Notes: generated by a model from the letters alone, not told the origin. DNA of 50,250 bases from Nitrospirae bacterium GWC2_57_13 (GCA_001805055.1 MHDZ01000058.1:2215-52464); one strand, 5' to 3'. Numbered from the stretch's first letter, positions 9,764-18,564 are shown. Translations and numbers: made by a program.

Positions 9764-10171
9764 TCAAGGCCGATCGCCTTTTTTGACCGGATACCCCTTC
9801 ATGAGCCACTCAGGCATTCCACCCTGGAACACCATGAGATAGGTATGACCCATTTCGAGCGCCGCGACCGCGGCAGCCTGGCTCAACGTTCAGCCTGCGC
9901 CGCGGCAGTAGAAGATGATCGGCGTTGCCTTGTCCTTCGGCAGCTTGGCCCGATCAACCTTCATCCGATCTGCAGGGATGCTGATCGCACCGGCCACATG
10001 CCCCTCCCGGTATTCCACGGGAAGCCGTGTGTCGATAACCACGACCTTCCGCTTCCCCTCCATCATCGACTTGAGCTGCTCAGCGCTCACTACCGGAAAC
10101 TGTGCCTGCGCTGCCGCCGGGACCAGGAATACTGCCAAATACAAAAGGATTAAATATATTCTTTTTCGCAT
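9764..10171 (-). CDS. Probable selenocysteine-containing exported rhodanese-like protein (in-frame UGA at 9890-9892)
   Basis: N-terminal part ends ...KDKATPIIFYCRGAG at TGA. Reading through gives U-TLSQAAAVAALEMGHTYLMVFQGGMPEWLMKGYPVKKGDRP and stop at 9764-9766, completing a canonical rhodanese domain. Confidence 0.82.
9857..9884 (-). promoter_or_regulatory. Putative bacterial SECIS hairpin just 3' of the UGA codon
   Basis: Minus-strand UGA ACG UU GAGC CAGGCU GCCGC GGUC GCGGC GCUC: apical stem GCCGC/GCGGC with GGUC loop, possible lower stem GAGC/GCUC. Confidence 0.7.
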
Positions 10172-10267
10172 ACGAAGACAAACCTCCGTTTCTAAAACGC
10201 TTGTTTAGTTTTATTATAATAACAATTGTTTGTCAAGAGAAAACAGGTGGGAAATAATTTTCCAAGA

Positions 10268-10837
10268 TCACAGCATAATGAGTGCTGAAAGGCCGAGGAT
10301 AATAAAAAGGAATCCCGAAAGAGGCGCAACATATCGCTGAGGTATGAACTTATGCAGTCTGCCGGCCAGGAACACACCCAGCACGGTTGCCAGGGTGAGT
10401 GCGGCGAGGCTGCCGAGGAACACGGCGGTGAAATTCTGATACTTGACCGACAGCAGGAGGGTGGCTATCTGGGTCTTGTCCCCCATCTCGGAGATCGCGA
10501 TCAGGCTGAAGGCCGCGAGCACGCCGGCCCTGTTCGACTGGCGCGGGGAGGCGTCATCACCCTCGTCTTTTTTCCGCAGCAGCATATAGACTCCAAAGGC
10601 GATAAAGACCCAGCCGGAAACGCGGGTCAGTATCTCCGGCGAGATGAGTTCGCTGAACCCTTTGCCCACGATCGCAGCGCTGCCTGACAGCAGTGCAAAG
10701 GCTAGGAAGGCACCGAGCAGCACCGGCCTGCCGCCGTAGCGAAGTGCAAGGGTCAGGACCATGAGCTGCGTCTTATCGCCCAGCTCGGCGGCAAAGATGA
10801 GACCAAAGGACATGAGCGCAACAGAAAAAAACGTCAC
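10268..10837 (-). CDS. TMEM165/GDT1 (UPF0016) family transporter
   Basis: Two E-x-G-D-K-T motifs (AAELGDKTQLMVL and ISEMGDKTQIATLL) in a six-TM-like protein. Confidence 0.93.
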   Translation of the reverse strand: MTFFSVALMSFGLIFAAELGDKTQLMVLTLALRYGGRPVLLGAFLAFALLSGSAAIVGKGFSELISPEILTRVSGWVFIAFGVYMLLRKKDEGDDASPRQSNRAGVLAAFSLIAISEMGDKTQIATLLLSVKYQNFTAVFLGSLAALTLATVLGVFLAGRLHKFIPQRYVAPLSGFLFIILGLSALIML

Positions 10838-10867
10838 TCACAAAACTCCAGACCCATGAAAACCTAT

Positions 10868-10985
10868 TGGACACGGATCAAATCTGGAACATCTGATAAA
10901 AGTTATAAAGACGACATCTCCTGAAAAAAAGTTTTTTCCTGTCTTTATCCGCTCTTATCAGATTTTATCCGCGTCCAAATACTCT
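10868..10985. repeat. Intergenic imperfect inverted repeat (GGACACGGATCAAATCTG...CAGATTTTATCCGCGTCC)
   Basis: Complementary ends read directly; related half-sites at 672-712, 12706-12760 and 24530-24780. Confidence 0.8.
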
Positions 10986-11065
10986 TCTCATAATCAAAGG
11001 TTAACCGCTATTTCCGTGTTCCAACTGCAATTCTCGGGCTGATAGATGCTTGAAGCAGGGCATTT

Positions 11066-11596
11066 TTACTCAGCCAGGTCCGCCTCGACATCAAGTGTTA
11101 TCTCCACGTCCTTTGCGAGCATAAGCCCGCCGCCTTCCATGGGCTCGTTCCAGGTCATGCCGAAATCCTCGCGGTTGATCACTGTCCTGGCCATGAAGCC
11201 CATGCTGAGCTCACCGCCCATGGGACTCTTGGCTGGACCCACAAAGTCAGCTTCGAACGCAACAGGCCGGGTAACGCCATGTATGGTCAGGTTGCCGGTC
11301 ACCTTGCAGCTGTTCACGCCGGTTTTTTCCGCTGCAGTGCTCTTGAACGTGACAGCAGGGTATTTCTTGACATCAAAAAAATCGCCACTCATCAGGTGCT
11401 CATCGCGCTTCTTGATGCCCGTAGTGACCCCTGCCACGTCAAAGGTGACCTCTACCGACGATCCGGAAATGTCGGCAGGATCGAAACGGATCATCCCTTT
11501 CATCTTGTTGCACTGTCCCCTGATCTTCGCGAGCATCAGGTACCGGATGGAAAAAGCAGCCACAGAATGGTCGGAGTCGATGGTCCAGGTCTTCAT
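11066..11596 (-). CDS. YceI family protein
   Basis: WTIDSDHSVAAFSIRYLMLAKIRGQCNKMKGMIRFDPAD; RDEHLMSGDFFDVKKYPAVTFKS; GNLTIHGVTRPV. Confidence 0.93.
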   Translation of the reverse strand: MKTWTIDSDHSVAAFSIRYLMLAKIRGQCNKMKGMIRFDPADISGSSVEVTFDVAGVTTGIKKRDEHLMSGDFFDVKKYPAVTFKSTAAEKTGVNSCKVTGNLTIHGVTRPVAFEADFVGPAKSPMGGELSMGFMARTVINREDFGMTWNEPMEGGGLMLAKDVEITLDVEADLAE

Positions 11597-11837
11597 GATC
11601 GTCCCCTCCTGATCTGAAGGATAAAATATTTTTTACCACAAAGACACCAAGACACCAAGAAAGAATAAATTAAAATTAGATTTACGCTTCTCTTTGCGAC
11701 CTTTGCGACTTTGCGAGAGACGCCTTTCGCTTTTGAATTGATTCATACCCTGTTCGTCCGGAGTAGGGTCTCGCTGAAAGACACAAGTTACTTAAATCCC
11801 AAAGGCATTCATGTATTACTTCGTGCCTTCGCGTCTT

Positions 11838-11889
11838 CCTCCGTCTCCGTCCCGCATCAATAAGATGTATAACACGGAGCGGGGGTGGT
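11838..11889. repeat. Partial copy of repeat family X core hairpin
   Basis: CTCCGTCTCCGTCCCGCATCAATAAGATGTATAACACGGAGCGGGGGTGG. Confidence 0.8.
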
Positions 11890-11954
11890 GAATTCTGTTC
11901 CTGCTTGTCCGGGTTAGGACACACATGCAGCATGCGCGCCCCTGGAGATCCTGT

Positions 11955-12677
11955 TTACTTCCCCTGCTCCCATTGGAGCACTTCCCTTTGTTTTGCCACG
12001 AGGGCCTTGATCCCCTGCTCGCCCAGATTGAGCATCGTATCCAGCTCTTGCTTCGAAAAAGGCGCGCCCTCGGCTGTGCCCTGGACCTCGACGATGGCGC
12101 CGGAGCCGGTCATCACCAGGTTCATGTCCACTTCCGCGGCCGAATCCTCAGTGTAGCAGAGATCGAGCACCGGCGTGCCCTTCACAACGCCCACGCTTAC
12201 GGCGGCGAGAAAATCCTTCACCGGGATCGCTTTGATCAGCCCCTTTTTCTGCGCGCTGCGCAACGCCTCAACGAGCGCAATGAAGGCGCCGGTGATGGAG
12301 GCGGTGCGCGTGCCGCCATCGGCCTCGATCACGTCGCAGTCGATCAGCACCGACCGTTCGCCCAGGGCTGCCGTGTTCATGACGGACCGGAGCGACCTGC
12401 CGATGAGGCGCTGGATCTCGTGGGTCCTGCCGCCGACCTTGCCGCGCTCGCGGCTGATCCGCTGCGGCGAGGAGCGGGGAAGCATGGCATATTCTGCCGT
12501 GACCCACCCCGTGCCTTTGCCTTTCAGGAAGGGTGGAACGGATTCCTGGACCGTGGCCGTGCAGAGCACGCGGGTGTTGCCGATCTCGATAAGGACCGAG
12601 CCCTCCGCTGAGGTGATGTAATTTCGGGTGATCTTTAGTGCGCGGAGCTCGTCTGCTTTCCTGCCGTCAGTACGCAT
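11955..12677 (-). CDS. rph: Ribonuclease PH
   Basis: [83 protein letters not shown]. Confidence 0.97.
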   Translation of the reverse strand: MRTDGRKADELRALKITRNYITSAEGSVLIEIGNTRVLCTATVQESVPPFLKGKGTGWVTAEYAMLPRSSPQRISRERGKVGGRTHEIQRLIGRSLRSVMNTAALGERSVLIDCDVIEADGGTRTASITGAFIALVEALRSAQKKGLIKAIPVKDFLAAVSVGVVKGTPVLDLCYTEDSAAEVDMNLVMTGSGAIVEVQGTAEGAPFSKQELDTMLNLGEQGIKALVAKQREVLQWEQGK

Positions 12678-12898
12678 TTAAACCTCCATAGTAACCTGAA
12701 AAAACCATTTGGACGCGGATACAATCTGATTACATCGGATTAAAGCCGATCAAAATCAAAATTTCTCTCGGTAAAATCTTCATCCTGATGGTGAATCGTC
12801 TTTCAATAAACAGCTTTTTTTATGCACCGCTAAAGTCAGCAGCGAACTTCCGTTTGAGGATCAAATGGTGCCGGCGTCTAAAATGCCTTTTCTGTAAA

Positions 12899-13699
12899 TC
12901 AAATTTGAAAATACCGAAGATTTCTGTTCTTCCCTGCCGGCTTCGCCTTTCTCAACAGGGTATCCACATGTTCTTTCGCCTTCTCCACTGCCTTTTCCAC
13001 AGCATATCCACGGCCGATGAACACGGCCACGGCCGATGAAAGCACGCACCCGGTGCCGTGAACCTCGCCGCTGCGCCAGGGTGTGGAAAAAGCCAGCACC
13101 TTTTGCCCGCCATAGAGGGTATCTTCCGCCGCGCTTGAGGCGCGGTGACCGCCTTTGATCAGCACATAGGAAGGCCCCAGGTCGAGGATCCTGCCGGCGG
13201 CAAAATCCATGTCCTGCTCGCTTCTGATCGCCATGCCTGCAAGCGCCTCGGCCTCCATGATGTTCGGCGTCACGACCAGAGCAAGGGGAAGAAGCTTTTT
13301 CCTGAGCAAAGGAACCGCGTCTTTCCGCAGCAGGGTCCGGCCTGAGCTCGACAGCAGTACCGGGTCGATGATCAGGTTCCTGATTCTGAACTCTTTGACC
13401 GCAGCGGCTACTGCGTCTACGTTCGCCCTCGTGAGCAGCATGCCGGTCTTGACGGCAGCAGGCTTGATGTCGGAAAGGAGCGCCTTAAGCTGACGCTTAA
13501 GATCTGCGGAGGGAACGGGAGACACGCTAAATACGCCCCGGCTGCTCTGAGCGGTGAGGGCCGCCGGGATGGCCATGCCGAAGGCGCCAAGGGACTGGAA
13601 GGTCTTGAGATCGACCTGTATCCCCGCCCCGCCGGACGGGTCGGAGCCTGCGATGGAAAGGATTTTGATCATATCATATTGAGCCGCAGATGAACGCAA
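12899..13699 (-). CDS. thiD: Hydroxymethylpyrimidine/phosphomethylpyrimidine kinase
   Basis: SIAGSDPSGGAGIQVDLKTFQSLGAFGMAIPAALTAQ; IDPVLLSSSGRTLL; TPNIMEAEALAG; GEVHGTGCVLSSAVAV. Confidence 0.95.
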   Translation of the reverse strand: MRSSAAQYDMIKILSIAGSDPSGGAGIQVDLKTFQSLGAFGMAIPAALTAQSSRGVFSVSPVPSADLKRQLKALLSDIKPAAVKTGMLLTRANVDAVAAAVKEFRIRNLIIDPVLLSSSGRTLLRKDAVPLLRKKLLPLALVVTPNIMEAEALAGMAIRSEQDMDFAAGRILDLGPSYVLIKGGHRASSAAEDTLYGGQKVLAFSTPWRSGEVHGTGCVLSSAVAVFIGRGYAVEKAVEKAKEHVDTLLRKAKPAGKNRNLRYFQI

Positions 13700-13849
13700 A
13701 TAAGGTGAAAAGGTCTTGGAGAAACACAGCGCCTGGAAGCGGAGATTTTACATCAGCATATTCGATCCGGTCTTTGCCGTGTTCATCCATACCCAAGCCT
13801 TAATCAAAACTTTTGATCTGCGTGTATCCGCGAAATCTGCGGCTAAAAT

Positions 13850-14689
13850 TCAATCCAGCTTCAGTTCCAGCAGTTTCAGGGGGTCCACTCGCGCGCCCTG
13901 CATGCGCACGCCCCAGTGCAGGTGCGGTCCCGTGGAACGGCCTGTGGATCCCACCAGGGCGATCACTTCGCCCCTGGCGACCTTCTGCCCCGGCGTGACC
14001 AGGGACTTGGACAGATGAAAGAACATGGTGTAAATCCCCTGGCCGTGGTCGACGATGACGGAGATTCCGGAATAAAACAGCTCGTCAACGAAGATCACGG
14101 ATCCGCTGTTCGGCGCCCGCACTTCAGCGCCTTCATCAGCAGACACATCCACGCCGCTGTGCGAGCTCTTCGGGATCTTGTTGATGATCCTGCGCAGGCC
14201 GAAACGGCTCCCTATCTTTCCTTCCCGGGGGTTCGTGAAATCGCCGTTCCAGAGCTTCTCCGTCTCACCGGGCCAGATGGCCGAGACCCGCTTCTGCTCC
14301 TTCTCGACGCGGGCCGCATTCTCGGGCGAGAGCACCACCATGTCCTTGGGGAGCGTGAGCCGCTGGACCTCATACTCCTTCTTCACGACCGTCAGGACCC
14401 GCGAATAGGATTTTCCGCCGAGGGAAAAGACGATCTCATACTGACCCGGCGCGCTATTAAGGTCAATGCCCACGACAGCCTTCCATGACTCGCGGGAGGG
14501 GGAAAAATAAACGTTCTTCTCGTCCAGCGTCCCGGTGACCGCTCCCTTCGCGCCCTGCACGGTCACCACGGCGATCTCGCCCGGGCCCACCTCGGCCGGC
14601 TCGATTAGGATGACCGGTTCTGCCGGTGCTTCCATTGCCGCTGCCGGCAGCGCGATCAGCATGAGAAACATGATCATTGCATAGTGCAT
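13850..14689 (-). CDS. Exported M23 family (LytM-like) metallopeptidase
   Basis: GSRFGLRRIINKIPKSSHSGVDVSADEGAEVRAPNSGSVIFVDELFYSGISVIVDHGQGIYTMFFHLS; STGPHLHWGVRMQ. Confidence 0.93.
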   Translation of the reverse strand: MHYAMIMFLMLIALPAAAMEAPAEPVILIEPAEVGPGEIAVVTVQGAKGAVTGTLDEKNVYFSPSRESWKAVVGIDLNSAPGQYEIVFSLGGKSYSRVLTVVKKEYEVQRLTLPKDMVVLSPENAARVEKEQKRVSAIWPGETEKLWNGDFTNPREGKIGSRFGLRRIINKIPKSSHSGVDVSADEGAEVRAPNSGSVIFVDELFYSGISVIVDHGQGIYTMFFHLSKSLVTPGQKVARGEVIALVGSTGRSTGPHLHWGVRMQGARVDPLKLLELKLD

Positions 14690-14920
14690 AGCGCTCCCCT
14701 CTATAAAAAAAGGCTAGTTCTTTTCAAGAAGTGGCATGCTCACGCGAATATTTAGCCCGCTTAGAGCCGCAATCTTCTGAATCCGCAAGTACGCTCCGAC
14801 GTGAGACGACGGACAGGGGCGGCTCTAACGGGCTTTATACCATCATGGCCATCGGCCATACGACAAATTTTCAATTTGATATTTCCAATTTCCAACTTTC
14901 AATTGCGGCCGCAGGCCGCG

Positions 14921-16255
14921 CTATGAACTGCTCGTGCGGCCTTTAGCGACCTGGCCTGCACCAACGCCGCTGTCCTTCTTCAGATAGGCGCTCACACCCT
15001 TCATGGAGCAGAACTCTCCGCACATGGTGCAAACATCCGTGTCTTTCGGCATCCGGGACTCGCGCAGTTTGCGCGCCCGTTCCGGGTTGATGGACAGCTC
15101 GATCTGCCCCTTCCAGTCCAGGGCCTTGCGCCGCTTTGCCATCTCGCGGTCCCAATCCATGGCGCCCTTCACGCCCTTGGCGATGTCGGCGGCATGGGCG
15201 GCTATGCGCGACGCGATCACGCCCTCGCGCACGTCCTCGAGGTCCGGAAGCCGCAAGTGCTCCGACGGCGTGACGTAACACAGAAAATCCGCTCCCGCCG
15301 CTCCGGCAATGGCGCCGCCTATGGCCGACGTGATATGGTCGTAGCCCGGCGCAACATCGGTCACCAGGGGGCCGAGCACATAGAAGGGCGCGCCCTTGCA
15401 GAGCGCCTTCTGGATCTTCATGTTCGTCTCGACCTGATGGAGGGGAACGTGGCCCGGCCCTTCGATCATCACCTGCACGCCCGCCTCATGCGCTGCGTCG
15501 CGCAGCTCGCCCAGGATGATCAGCTCTTCGATCTGCGCGCGATCCGTGGCGTCAGCCAGGCAGCCCGGCCGCATGCCGTCGCCCAGCGAAAGCGTGAGGT
15601 CGTATTTTTTTGCAATATCGATCAGGCGGTCGTAGTGCGCGTAGAGGGGGTTCTCCTGCTCGTTCTGGATGATCCACTCCAGATGGAAGGCGCCGCCCCT
15701 GCTCACCACGTCCATGATCCTGCCCTGCCGCCGCAGACGCTCAACGCTGTCGATGGTCACGCCGCAGTGTACAGTGACGAAGTCAACGCCCTCCTCGGCC
15801 TGCTGCTCGATCACCCGAAACAGGAGCTCAGGATCCATCTGGACGATCGATTTTCCCTGTTCGACGGTCTCGACGGCAGCCTGATAGATCGGCACCGTGC
15901 CGATGGCCACCGTGGACTGCCGCATGATCTCCCTGCGAATCTCGATGATCGGCCCGCCTGTCGAAAGGTCCATCACCGCGTCAGCGCCCGCCGCCACGGC
16001 GACCTTGAGCTTTTCGATCTCGTCGGCAATGGACATCTGGTCCTTGGACGTGCCGATGTTCGCGTTGATCTTGGTGCGAAGCCCTTTCCCGATCCCAAGG
16101 GGCGTGATATTTTTGTGCGCGTTGTTCCGCGTGATGACGATGATGCCCTCAGCCACGCCGTCCCGCACGTGCTCGACGCTCACGCCTTCGGCCCGGGCGA
16201 CCGCTTCCATCTCCGCTGTAATGTTGCCCTTCCGGGCTTCGATGATCTGTGTCAT
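14921..16255 (-). CDS. thiC: Phosphomethylpyrimidine synthase
   Basis: MTQIIEARKGNITAEMEAVARAEGV; KINANIGTSKDQ; GADAVMDLSTGG; C-terminal CTMCGEFCSMKG cluster motif. Confidence 0.97.
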   Translation of the reverse strand: MTQIIEARKGNITAEMEAVARAEGVSVEHVRDGVAEGIIVITRNNAHKNITPLGIGKGLRTKINANIGTSKDQMSIADEIEKLKVAVAAGADAVMDLSTGGPIIEIRREIMRQSTVAIGTVPIYQAAVETVEQGKSIVQMDPELLFRVIEQQAEEGVDFVTVHCGVTIDSVERLRRQGRIMDVVSRGGAFHLEWIIQNEQENPLYAHYDRLIDIAKKYDLTLSLGDGMRPGCLADATDRAQIEELIILGELRDAAHEAGVQVMIEGPGHVPLHQVETNMKIQKALCKGAPFYVLGPLVTDVAPGYDHITSAIGGAIAGAAGADFLCYVTPSEHLRLPDLEDVREGVIASRIAAHAADIAKGVKGAMDWDREMAKRRKALDWKGQIELSINPERARKLRESRMPKDTDVCTMCGEFCSMKGVSAYLKKDSGVGAGQVAKGRTSSS

Positions 16256-16282
16256 GAGTCACTCCTGCCTGTGAAGCGGGTG

Positions 16283-16972
16283 TCAACCGACTGCGGCGCC
16301 GTCTCGCTGCTCCCGCCTTATCGCCTGCCCACTCCGGTCTATTGTTGCAAGGATGTTCTTTGCTGCTGCCGTGATATCATCGGCCGCCAGGATCGCCGAG
16401 ATCAATCCGATGCCATCGACGCCGGCGTCGATCACGGCGGAAACGTTGCTGACCGTTATTCCGCCCAAAGCAAATACCGGGATGCGAATCGCTTTCTTTA
16501 TTTCCGCTATGGGCCCCAGCCCCACAGGCGGGCCGTACTTCTTTTTTGATGGCGTTTCGAACGCAGGCCCGAAGGTTATGAAGTCCGCGCCGCGCTGTGC
16601 GGCTTCGACGGCCTCACTGAGGCTGTGGGTCGAGACGCCGATGAGCATTTTGTCGCCCACGATCCTGCGGACCGCATCCACGGGAATGCTCTCTCCGCCC
16701 AGATGCACGCCGTCGGCATCGACGGCAACCGCCACGTCAACGCGGTCGTTGATGAAAAGCCTGGCGCCGTACTCCTTCGTAATGCGCCGAAGCTCCCCGG
16801 CCAGCTTGAGCAGTTCCCTGATCGGCAGGTCCTTTTCCCGGAGCTGCACTGCCCGCACTCCGCCTTCGAGCGCGGCGCGCACAGCCTGAGGCAGGGGGAT
16901 CTTTGCCGCATGCCGGTCAGTGATGAGGTAGAGCTTGAAATCAATTGCCAAGGAAGTCTCCGCAGAGAGCAT
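16283..16972 (-). CDS. thiE: Thiamine phosphate synthase
   Basis: FKLYLITDRHA; VRAVQLREKDLPIREL; LFINDRVDVAVAVDADGVHLGGES; IGVSTHSLSEA; TFGPAFETPSKK. Confidence 0.95.
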   Translation of the reverse strand: MLSAETSLAIDFKLYLITDRHAAKIPLPQAVRAALEGGVRAVQLREKDLPIRELLKLAGELRRITKEYGARLFINDRVDVAVAVDADGVHLGGESIPVDAVRRIVGDKMLIGVSTHSLSEAVEAAQRGADFITFGPAFETPSKKKYGPPVGLGPIAEIKKAIRIPVFALGGITVSNVSAVIDAGVDGIGLISAILAADDITAAAKNILATIDRSGQAIRREQRDGAAVG

Positions 16973-17123
16973 ACAACAAATAGCAGCGGGTTGAAAAACG
17001 GTTACGGCAACGAGGCCCGTTTCGGTGTTCGGTTCCGCCTAACGATACGGGCTTCGTAGCCGATAGACGCTTACCATTTTTACTCCATGCGCCCAGCTCT
17101 CTGCCCCATGCCCTCTGCGGTGT

Positions 17124-17903
17124 TTACGCTCCGATCATCCCGTCCAGCGGACTGCTGGCCGTGGCATAGAGCTTCTTCGGTATCCGGCCCGCCTTGTAGG
17201 CAAGCCTGCCGGCAAGGACTCCGTATTTCATTGCTTCAGCCATGACAATGGGGTTCTTTGCTCCTGCAATGGCCGTGTTCAGCAGCACTGCGTCGCACCC
17301 CAGCTCCATGGCCAGGGCCACATCCGACGCTGTGCCGACGCCTGCGTCCACAATGATCGGGACCTTCACCGTCTCCAGGATGATCCTGAGGTTGTAGGGA
17401 TTTCTAATGCCGAGGCCGGACCCGATCGGCGCCGCAAGGGGCATCACGGCCGGACAGCCGATATCCATCAGCTTCTTTGCCATGATGGGATCATCGCTGG
17501 TATAGGGAAGCACGATCAGGCCCTCGCTCACGAGCACCTTTGCGGCCTCAAGGGTCGCTTCATTGTCCGGAAAGAGCGTCTTCTCATCGCCGATCACTTC
17601 GAGCTTCACGAGATTTGTGATACCCGCATCGGCCGCGAGCATGGCCGTGCGAATGGCATCCTTAGCCGTATAGCAGCCCGCCGTGTTCGGCAGGATCTTG
17701 TACTTCTTCGGATCGATATGGTCGAGCAGGTTTTCCTTGCCCTTTTCAATGATGTTCACGCGCCGCACCGCCACGGTCACCACATCGGCGCCCGAGGCCT
17801 CGATGGCCTTCCGCGTTTCCTCGAAATCCTTGTACTTGCCTGTTCCGACCCAGAGGCGGGAGTTGAACTCGATTCCTGCGATGGTCAGCTTGTCGTCAGT
17901 CAT
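17124..17903 (-). CDS. thiG: Thiazole synthase
   Basis: [96 protein letters not shown]. Confidence 0.97.
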   Translation of the reverse strand: MTDDKLTIAGIEFNSRLWVGTGKYKDFEETRKAIEASGADVVTVAVRRVNIIEKGKENLLDHIDPKKYKILPNTAGCYTAKDAIRTAMLAADAGITNLVKLEVIGDEKTLFPDNEATLEAAKVLVSEGLIVLPYTSDDPIMAKKLMDIGCPAVMPLAAPIGSGLGIRNPYNLRIILETVKVPIIVDAGVGTASDVALAMELGCDAVLLNTAIAGAKNPIVMAEAMKYGVLAGRLAYKAGRIPKKLYATASSPLDGMIGA

Positions 17904-17913
17904 GCTTTACTCC

Positions 17914-18095
17914 TTTTGGACCAAGGCAACCCCCGTCTCCGTCCCGCATCAATAAAGATGTATGACACGGAGCGGGGCCCGCGTCCGCTGCCATTTAAAA
18001 ACGGGGCGGGGCGTGTTGCCGTGCCCTTGGACCAAGGCGATCATATCGCCGTTCTTAAATTACAATTACGCCGACACGGTCGGCTCGCTCCATAG
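17914..18095 (-). repeat. Intergenic repeat family X, copy 2 (thiS 3' end to thiG start)
   Basis: Near-identical to copy 1 over about 100 bp, ending GGCTCGCTCCATA. Confidence 0.92.
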
Positions 18096-18295
18096 GCGCC
18101 CCCACCCATGAAGCTCACGATCTCCACCCTGTCCCCGTCCTGCACCTGCGCAGTCGAGTAGCCCTTTTTCCTTACCACGCTCTCGTTCAGCTCGATGGCC
18201 ACCCGCTCGGGCTGGATAGTGAGATGCTGCAGCAGGCCGAGCACGGTGATGCCGTCGGGGACTTCTTTTTTTTCACCGTTCAGCGTGATGTTCAT
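18041..18295 (-). CDS. thiS: Sulfur carrier protein ThiS with an unusual 18-residue tail after Gly-Gly
   Basis: MNITLNGEKKEVPDGITVLGLLQHLTIQPERVAIELNESVVRKKGYSTAQVQDGDRVEIVSFMGGG then AYGASRPCRRNCNLRTAI-stop. Confidence 0.9.
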   Translation of the reverse strand: MNITLNGEKKEVPDGITVLGLLQHLTIQPERVAIELNESVVRKKGYSTAQVQDGDRVEIVSFMGGGAYGASRPCRRNCNLRTAI

Positions 18296-18305
18296 CCTTC
18301 TCTTC

Positions 18306-18536
18306 CCTTGGGGACCGAGGCAACCCCCGTCTCCGTCCCGCATCAATAAAGATGTATGACACGCCCGCCCCGGATCAAACAAAAATAGGAAGCGGGTCCC
18401 GCACCTTTGCCAATAGTAGTGGACGCGGGACTCTCGAAACGGAGCCGGGGGAGCGGGGCCCGCGTCCTCTACCATTTGGAAACGGGGCGGGGCGCGTTGC
18501 CGTCAATAAACGCCGACACGGTCGGCTTGCTCCATA
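18306..18536 (-). repeat. Intergenic repeat family X, copy 3 (upstream of thiS), with internal insertion
   Basis: GACCGAGGCAACCCCCGTCTCCGTCCCGCATCAATAAAGATGTATGACAC, extra segment, then GAGCGGGGCCCGCGTCCTCTACCATTTGGAAACGGGGCGGGGCGCGTTGCCGT...GGCTTGCTCCATA. Confidence 0.9.
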
Positions 18537-18537
18537 A

Positions 18538-18564
18538 CAAAAAAGCCACGCCGGGGGCGTGGCT
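18538..18564 (-). terminator. Rho-independent terminator between TPP riboswitch and thiS
   Basis: Minus strand AGCCACGCC-CCC-GGCGTGGCT followed by TTTTTT. Confidence 0.9.

Noticed and set aside
10838-10990. Possible yybP-ykoY (Mn) riboswitch upstream of the GDT1 gene
   Set aside because: No consensus motif could be read; the region is occupied by an intergenic inverted repeat.
14921-15060. ThiC C-terminal cluster motif CTMCGEFC (CX2CX3C) as an anomaly
   Set aside because: As far as I recall, a shorter spacing of this type occurs in some ThiC groups; not enough to claim unusual.
15194-16549. 451-aa plus-strand ORF opposite thiC/thiE
   Set aside because: Antisense shadow of thiC, caused by high GC; no recognisable motif.
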